A DNA stretch of 9,608 bases from Tigheibacillus jepli (GTDB lineage Bacteria > Bacillota > Bacilli > Bacillales > Amphibacillaceae), in contig NZ_JAROCA010000086.1 of assembly GCF_030732005.1 (NCBI RefSeq), positions 1 through 9,608 on the forward strand, in the 5' to 3' direction. The position numbers and the translations under genes were made by a program. Shown piece by piece: positions 6,132 through 9,608 of this stretch. The notes beneath the pieces were generated by a model. It did not search any database, was not told the DNA's origin, and saw only the letters and a list, made by a program, of their open reading frames with translations. How positions within the stretch are numbered: the first letter of the stretch is position 1; every line of letters starts with the position of its first letter.

Positions 6132-8516
6132 ATGAGTGAGACAAATCATGCCACAATCGGGATAACAGGAATGACATGTGCCGCATGTTCCAGCCGCATT
6201 GAAAAAACATTAAATAGAATGGACGGTGTAAAAGCACAAGTTAATTTGACGACGGAAAAGGCAACCGTAGACTATGATTCCGAAAAAACGTCCCTAGAAG
6301 ATATAACAAATAAAATTGAAAATGTCGGTTACGGCGTTTTAATGGAAAAAGCGGAACTGGATGTCTTTGGTATGACATGTGCTGCGTGTTCGAGCCGTAT
6401 TGAAAAAGTATTGAACAAGCAAGAAGGGGTAAAGCACGCAACGGTAAACTTGACAACCGAAACGGCTGCCATAGAATATAACCCCGGGTTGGTCGATCTG
6501 AAAGCATTGATCGAGAAAATCAAAAATATCGGTTATGACGCAAAACCAAAAGCGGAAGCAGCAGAAAAGCAAACTCATAAAGAAAAAGAACTGCAACACA
6601 AGCGGACGAAGCTGATCATTTCTGCCGTGCTTGCCGCGCCATTGGTATTAACGATGCTCGTTCATTTATTTGGTATGAATCTGCCGGCAATATTCATGAA
6701 TCCGTGGTTCCAATTTGCTCTGGCAACGCCCGTTCAATTTATCATCGGCTGGCAATTTTATGTTGGCGCCTATAAGAACCTTCGCAATGGTGGAGCGAAC
6801 ATGGATGTGCTTGTCGCATTAGGTACAAGTGCTGCTTATTTCTATAGTTTGTATGAAGCATTCAAGACCATTGGCAATCCAGCGTACGAACCGCATCTAT
6901 ACTTTGAAACAAGTGCTGTATTGATCACACTGATTTTATTTGGCAAGTATTTGGAAGCAAAGGCAAAAAGCCAGACAACAAATGCACTATCCTCTTTGCT
7001 TAACTTACAGGCAAAAGAAGCTCGCGTGATAAGAAATGGCGAGGAAACAATGATTCCTGTTGAGGAAGTCGTTGTCGGTGACAGGCTAGTTGTAAAGCCA
7101 GGAGAGAAAATACCTGTGGATGGTATGGTTGTAAAGGGAAGAACTTCTGTCGATGAATCGATGATTACAGGTGAATCGATTCCAATAGAAAAGGAAGTAG
7201 ATGCAGCTGTTATCGGTTCGACGATAAACAAAAATGGTTCGATTGAAATGGAAGCGACAAAAGTAGGCAAAGATACAGCCCTTGCATCGATTGTTAAAGT
7301 TGTAGAGGAAGCACAAGGATCGAAAGCACCAATCCAGCGATTAGCGGATGTTATTTCCGGCTATTTCGTACCGATTGTGGTAGGCATTGCGATTCTGACA
7401 TTTATCATCTGGATTGCTTTTGTAGCACCTGGTCAATTTGAACCAGCCTTGGTTGCAGCGATTGCTGTACTTGTTATAGCCTGCCCATGTGCGTTAGGGC
7501 TTGCCACACCTACTTCTATTATGGTAGGAACAGGACGGGCTGCTGAAAATGGCATCTTGTTTAAAGGTGGGGAGCACCTGGAAAGAACGCATCAGTTAAA
7601 TGCAATTGTACTTGATAAAACGGGAACCATTACAAAAGGAAAACCGGAAGTAACGGACTTTTCCGGTGATGAAGAAACATTGCAATTGTTAGCTAGTGCG
7701 GAAAAAGGATCGGAACATCCACTTGCCGGGGCAATTGTGGCATACGCAACAGAAAATGAAATTGATTTTGTGGAAGTGGATAATTTTGATGCGATACCAG
7801 GCCGTGGTATTGAAGCAAAGGTTTCCGGAAAGCAAGTTTTAGTTGGCAATCGGAAATTAATGCAAGATCACCAAGTCGATGTCGGTGGTGCGGAACAAGC
7901 ATTGATCGATTTTGAAGTTGAAGGAAAAACAGCCATGTTAATTGCCATTGATGGCATATATCGCGGAATTGTCGCGGTTGCAGATACCATTAAGGAAACG
8001 GCACCACAAGCGATTAAAGAGCTGCAAGATCAAGGCTTGGAAGTGATCATGCTGACAGGCGATAACGAAAGAACAGCGCAAGCCATTGCAAAACAAGTCG
8101 GAATCGACCATGTGATTGCGCAAGTGTTACCTGAAGAAAAAGCGGATAAAGTCAAGGAAATTCAAGAAAAGGGTAAAAAAGTAGCGATGGTTGGTGACGG
8201 GGTGAACGACGCCCCCGCACTGGTCACTGCAGATATTGGAATTGCCATTGGAACCGGTACAGAAGTGGCAATTGAAGCGGCGGATGTTACAATTCTTGGT
8301 GGAGAGTTATTGCTCATACCGAAAGCAATCAAAATCAGCCATGCAACGATTAAAAATATCCGTCAAAATCTTTTCTGGGCGTTCGGCTACAATACAGCGG
8401 GAATCCCGGTTGCGGCAGTCGGACTGCTTGCACCATGGGTTGCCGGTGCAGCAATGGCATTAAGTTCAGTAAGTGTTGTTACTAACTCCCTTCGCTTAAA
8501 GAGAGTGAAGATATAA
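6132..8516 (+). CDS. copA: Cu(I)-exporting P1B-type ATPase CopA
   Basis: A 794-aa ATP-driven Cu(I) exporter of the cytoplasmic membrane. ATG at 6132 follows AAGGAGGG (6119-6126). Two heavy-metal-associated domains open the protein, with MTCAAC loops at C16/C19 and C83/C86, and they receive Cu(I) from CopZ. Eight membrane helices are expected, the first at about 160-180. The actuator domain holds TGES (346-349). TM6 carries the C451-P-C453 transport motif. The phosphorylation loop is D495-K-T-G-T, the nucleotide-binding domain has the SEHPLA motif (527-532), and the hinge is GDGVNDAP (688-695). Late-helix ligands Y753-N754 and M776-x2-S779-S780 give the full IB-1 signature of Cu(I) specificity. 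Length and domain order match Bacillus CopA. The gene is intact and lies between csoR and copZ in one operon. A Cu(II), Zn or Cd pump is argued against by the CPC/YN/MxxSS set. Confidence 0.97.
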   Translation: MSETNHATIGITGMTCAACSSRIEKTLNRMDGVKAQVNLTTEKATVDYDSEKTSLEDITNKIENVGYGVLMEKAELDVFGMTCAACSSRIEKVLNKQEGVKHATVNLTTETAAIEYNPGLVDLKALIEKIKNIGYDAKPKAEAAEKQTHKEKELQHKRTKLIISAVLAAPLVLTMLVHLFGMNLPAIFMNPWFQFALATPVQFIIGWQFYVGAYKNLRNGGANMDVLVALGTSAAYFYSLYEAFKTIGNPAYEPHLYFETSAVLITLILFGKYLEAKAKSQTTNALSSLLNLQAKEARVIRNGEETMIPVEEVVVGDRLVVKPGEKIPVDGMVVKGRTSVDESMITGESIPIEKEVDAAVIGSTINKNGSIEMEATKVGKDTALASIVKVVEEAQGSKAPIQRLADVISGYFVPIVVGIAILTFIIWIAFVAPGQFEPALVAAIAVLVIACPCALGLATPTSIMVGTGRAAENGILFKGGEHLERTHQLNAIVLDKTGTITKGKPEVTDFSGDEETLQLLASAEKGSEHPLAGAIVAYATENEIDFVEVDNFDAIPGRGIEAKVSGKQVLVGNRKLMQDHQVDVGGAEQALIDFEVEGKTAMLIAIDGIYRGIVAVADTIKETAPQAIKELQDQGLEVIMLTGDNERTAQAIAKQVGIDHVIAQVLPEEKADKVKEIQEKGKKVAMVGDGVNDAPALVTADIGIAIGTGTEVAIEAADVTILGGELLLIPKAIKISHATIKNIRQNLFWAFGYNTAGIPVAAVGLLAPWVAGAAMALSSVSVVTNSLRLKRVKI

Positions 8517-8550
8517 TTTTTCCCACAACTTTAAAGGAGGTGAGAAGGTC

Positions 8551-8754
8551 ATGAAGAAAACGTTAAATGTACAAGGCATGTCATGCGGCCACTGCAAAAT
8601 GTCAGTTGAAGGTGCATTAAACAAATTGGATGGTGTATCATCAGCTGAAGTTAATTTGGAAGCTGGCACTGTAGATGTTACTTTTGATGAAGCAAAAGTA
8701 GACGTTGACGCCATGAAAGAGGCGATTGAAGAACAAGGCTATGATGTTGCCTAA
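8551..8754 (+). CDS. copZ: Copper chaperone CopZ
   Basis: A 67-aa single heavy-metal-associated domain with a ferredoxin-like fold. It is a cytosolic Cu(I) carrier that delivers to the N-terminal domains of CopA and can load CsoR. ATG at 8551 follows an exceptionally strong Shine-Dalgarno, AAAGGAGGTGA (8533-8543), consistent with high chaperone output. The metal loop is M10-S-C12-G-H-C15, where the histidine is typical of Bacillus CopZ. The conserved GYDV follows near residue 63, and length is normal. It lies 34 bases after copA with no promoter between them, so it is the last gene of the operon. The truncated paralogue at 4503 shares its first 23 codons closely but has Arg for Gly in the loop. 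Confidence 0.96.
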   Translation: MKKTLNVQGMSCGHCKMSVEGALNKLDGVSSAEVNLEAGTVDVTFDEAKVDVDAMKEAIEEQGYDVA

Positions 8755-8765
8755 TATAAGAAGTA

Positions 8766-8796
8766 GAGAAGCAGGAGGTATTACCTTCTGCTTCTC
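8766..8796 (+). terminator. Hairpin after copZ (terminator-like, no T-run)
   Basis: A 13-bp stem (8766-8778 with 8784-8796; one G-T pair, otherwise perfect) closes on the 5-base loop TATTA, 11 bases after the copZ stop. The stem is strong, but ATTAGGTT follows instead of a T-run. It may therefore serve as an mRNA 3' stabiliser or a weak terminator rather than a full intrinsic one. Nothing recognisable lies in 8797-8890. Confidence 0.6.
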
Positions 8797-8890
8797 ATTA
8801 GGTTGCGAGAAAAACCACAACTGCGTACATTAATAAATTGTAAGAGGTCCACGATGATTCGGGGATTGATGAAAGAAATCACAATATGAA

Positions 8891-8938
8891 AACCCCAATT
8901 TCCATCAACATGAAGTGAAGGAAATTGGGGTTATTTTT
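8891..8938 (+). terminator. Rho-independent terminator, perfect 13-bp stem
   Basis: AACCCCAATTTCC (8891-8903) pairs perfectly with GGAAATTGGGGTT (8920-8932) over a 16-base loop, followed by ATTTTT. It is a good intrinsic terminator for rightward transcription and probably ends any copZ read-through. On the minus strand the stem is followed by TTCATATT, which is weaker, so it may also serve leftward transcription from the DoxX side. A second small hairpin, CAAAAAAG-CGT-CTTTTTTG, follows at 8942-8960. Confidence 0.75.
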
Positions 8939-9002
8939 CGCCAAAAAAGCGTCTTTTTTGTGTTGTAGCTATAATTACACACCTGAAAAGAGAATCGAAT
9001 CC

Positions 9003-9194
9003 CTACCAAAAAGACAACACATATTTTCCTGGTTCCGTAAATATAAGTCCGATTGCAATTGCGATTAGATGAAAATTTGTAACCGCCCTTTTGCAGATGG
9101 CCGTTTTTACCATGCACTTTAATGATCGCAACGAGCATAGTGATTACTACCAAGGAAGAGCCATGTTCCATCCATAACCCGGTGGCAAACATGG
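9003..9194 (-). pseudogene. DoxX-family C-terminal fragment, frameshifted
   Basis: On the minus strand, FATGLWMEHGSSLVVITMLV, then AIIKVHGKNGHLQKGGY, is the third-to-fourth helix region of DoxX-type membrane proteins (ITMLVAIxKVHxKNGxxxxxGGYE). At about 9070-9085 the frame breaks. The adjacent frame continues the family exactly as FHLIAIAIGLIFTEPGKYVL, then SFW and TAG at 9003-9005. A single-base indel therefore separates two halves of one C-terminus. The first half of the gene, about 60-70 residues, is missing. Homology ends where the 52-bp repeat array begins (about 9191-9195), so the array, or the event that brought it, marks the truncation point. DoxX proteins are small four-helix membrane proteins linked to thiol and sulfur redox stress; this copy is dead. 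Confidence 0.72.
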
Positions 9195-9539
9195 ATGAAC
9201 GCCCGAACGAAGAAAAAATTGCGTCATTCGGTAGCTCATAAGCCTTATGAACGCCCGAACGAGAAAAAATTTGCGTCATTCGGTAGCTCATAAGCCTTAT
9301 GAACGCCCGAACGAAGAAAAAAATGCGTCATTCGGTAGCTCATAAGGCCGATGAACGCCAGAACGAGAAAAAATTTGCGTCATTCGGTAGTTCATAAGGC
9401 CGATGAACGCCCGAACGAAGAAAAAATTTGCGTCATTCGGTAGCTCATAAGCCTTATGAACGCCCGAACGAAGAAAAAAACGCGTCATTCAGTAGCTCAT
9501 AAGCCGAATGAACACCCGAACGAGAAAAAATTTGAGTCA
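9195..9539. repeat. Tandem array of seven 52-bp units
   Basis: Units begin with ATGAACGCC (or a one- or two-base variant) at 9195, 9247, 9299, 9351, 9403, 9456 and 9508. Spacing is 52 bases except one of 53, and the last unit is cut at about 9533-9539. Each unit contains CCGAACGA, an A6-A7 tract, GCGTCATTCGG and TAGCTCATAAG. Two hairpins are possible. CCGAATGA and TCGTTCGG pair on the minus strand with one T-G wobble. TCATAAG-C-CTTATGA is a perfect palindrome at three unit junctions (at 9246, 9298 and 9455). The A-rich segment alternates between GAAG and GAG forms with compensating length. No conserved gene runs through it. The period is not a multiple of three, so the peptides it encodes cycle through frames. 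Confidence 0.95.
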
Positions 9540-9559
9540 AGTCCCAAATCCTGTGTAAA
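9534..9559. mobile_element. Putative terminal inverted repeat of an IS256-family element
   Basis: GA at 9534-9535, AAGTCC at 9539-9544, seven bases, then TGTGTAAA at 9552-9559 matches the layout of the IS256 end as I recall it (GA..AAAGTCC-N7-TGTGTAAA, about 26 bp). The last 52-bp repeat loses homology at this point, as expected if an element had inserted into the array. Only 49 bases remain to the window edge, and they contain no recognisable transposase. Which end this is, and whether the element is complete, cannot be told. Confidence 0.5.
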
Positions 9560-9608
9560 TAGTTACAATGTTAACCACGTATGGTGGCAGAAAATACAGC
9601 CAAAATTA

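Noticed and set aside
6241..8123. Minus-strand open frames inside copA, and a plus-strand frame at 8236-8463
   Set aside because: They are out-of-frame shadows of an intact P-type ATPase whose motifs are all in the main frame.
8797..8890. Short frame MIRGLMKEITI (8854-8889) between the two hairpins
   Set aside because: Eleven codons with no convincing ribosome binding site or similarity.
8905..9488. Repeat-encoded minus-strand proteins (YRMTQIFSRSGVH-type peptides)
   Set aside because: The 52-bp period shifts frame every unit, so the peptides follow from the repeats. One frame merely runs on into the frameshifted DoxX remnant.
9195..9539. CRISPR array
   Set aside because: The whole 52-bp unit is conserved with no variable spacers, and no cas genes are near.

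Overview
The window is low-GC Firmicute DNA. AT-rich intergenic stretches, strong AGGAGG-type ribosome binding sites, TTG starts, and CzrA/CzcD, CsoR/CopA/CopZ and LysR/MFS protein types all fit a Bacillaceae chromosome or plasmid (Oceanobacillus/Virgibacillus/Lentibacillus-like; this placement is inference). It reads as a metal-resistance island with a zinc module at the left and a copper module at the right. Between them lie a drug-type transporter locus and a graveyard of truncated genes, and the right edge carries transposon and repeat debris.

Layout. 1-301: non-coding, with an imperfect hairpin and the promoter/operator of the first gene. 302-1671: a zinc operon, czrA (ArsR-family sensor with the full alpha-5 D-x-H/H-x2-H ligand set) and czcD (CDF zinc exporter with His-rich tails). 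1764-2091: wreck of an IS630-type transposase with an internal deletion and a frameshift. 2095-3000 (minus) and 3100-4290 (plus): a divergent pair, a LysR regulator and a 12-TM MFS transporter, sharing a 99-bp control region. 4291-5705: decayed copper-associated segment. It holds a CsoR-type operator, the first third of a copZ paralogue fused out of frame to the last part of another gene, an apparently intact small glutaredoxin-like gene, and the C-terminal part of a DHA2-type MFS transporter. 5759-8754: complete copper-efflux operon csoR-copA-copZ under a near-consensus promoter overlapped by a CsoR operator, followed by two hairpins. 9003-9194 (minus): frameshifted C-terminal scrap of a DoxX-family gene. 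9195-9539: seven tandem copies of a 52-bp unit. 9534-9559: a sequence resembling the terminal inverted repeat of an IS256-family element, which would continue beyond the window.

How it works together. CzrA should release czrA-czcD when cytosolic zinc (or cobalt) rises, and CzcD exports the metal. CsoR should release csoR-copA-copZ when Cu(I) rises: CopZ carries Cu(I) to the two N-terminal metal-binding domains of CopA, which pumps it out. The second CsoR-like operator at 4447-4463 shows that a second copper-regulated transcription unit once stood here and was collapsed by deletion, leaving the glutaredoxin-like gene as its only apparently intact member. I did not find a wholly new system. The most unusual items are the chimeric copZ remnant, the intact glutaredoxin downstream of it, and the 52-bp repeat array that borders both a truncated DoxX gene and a putative IS256 end.
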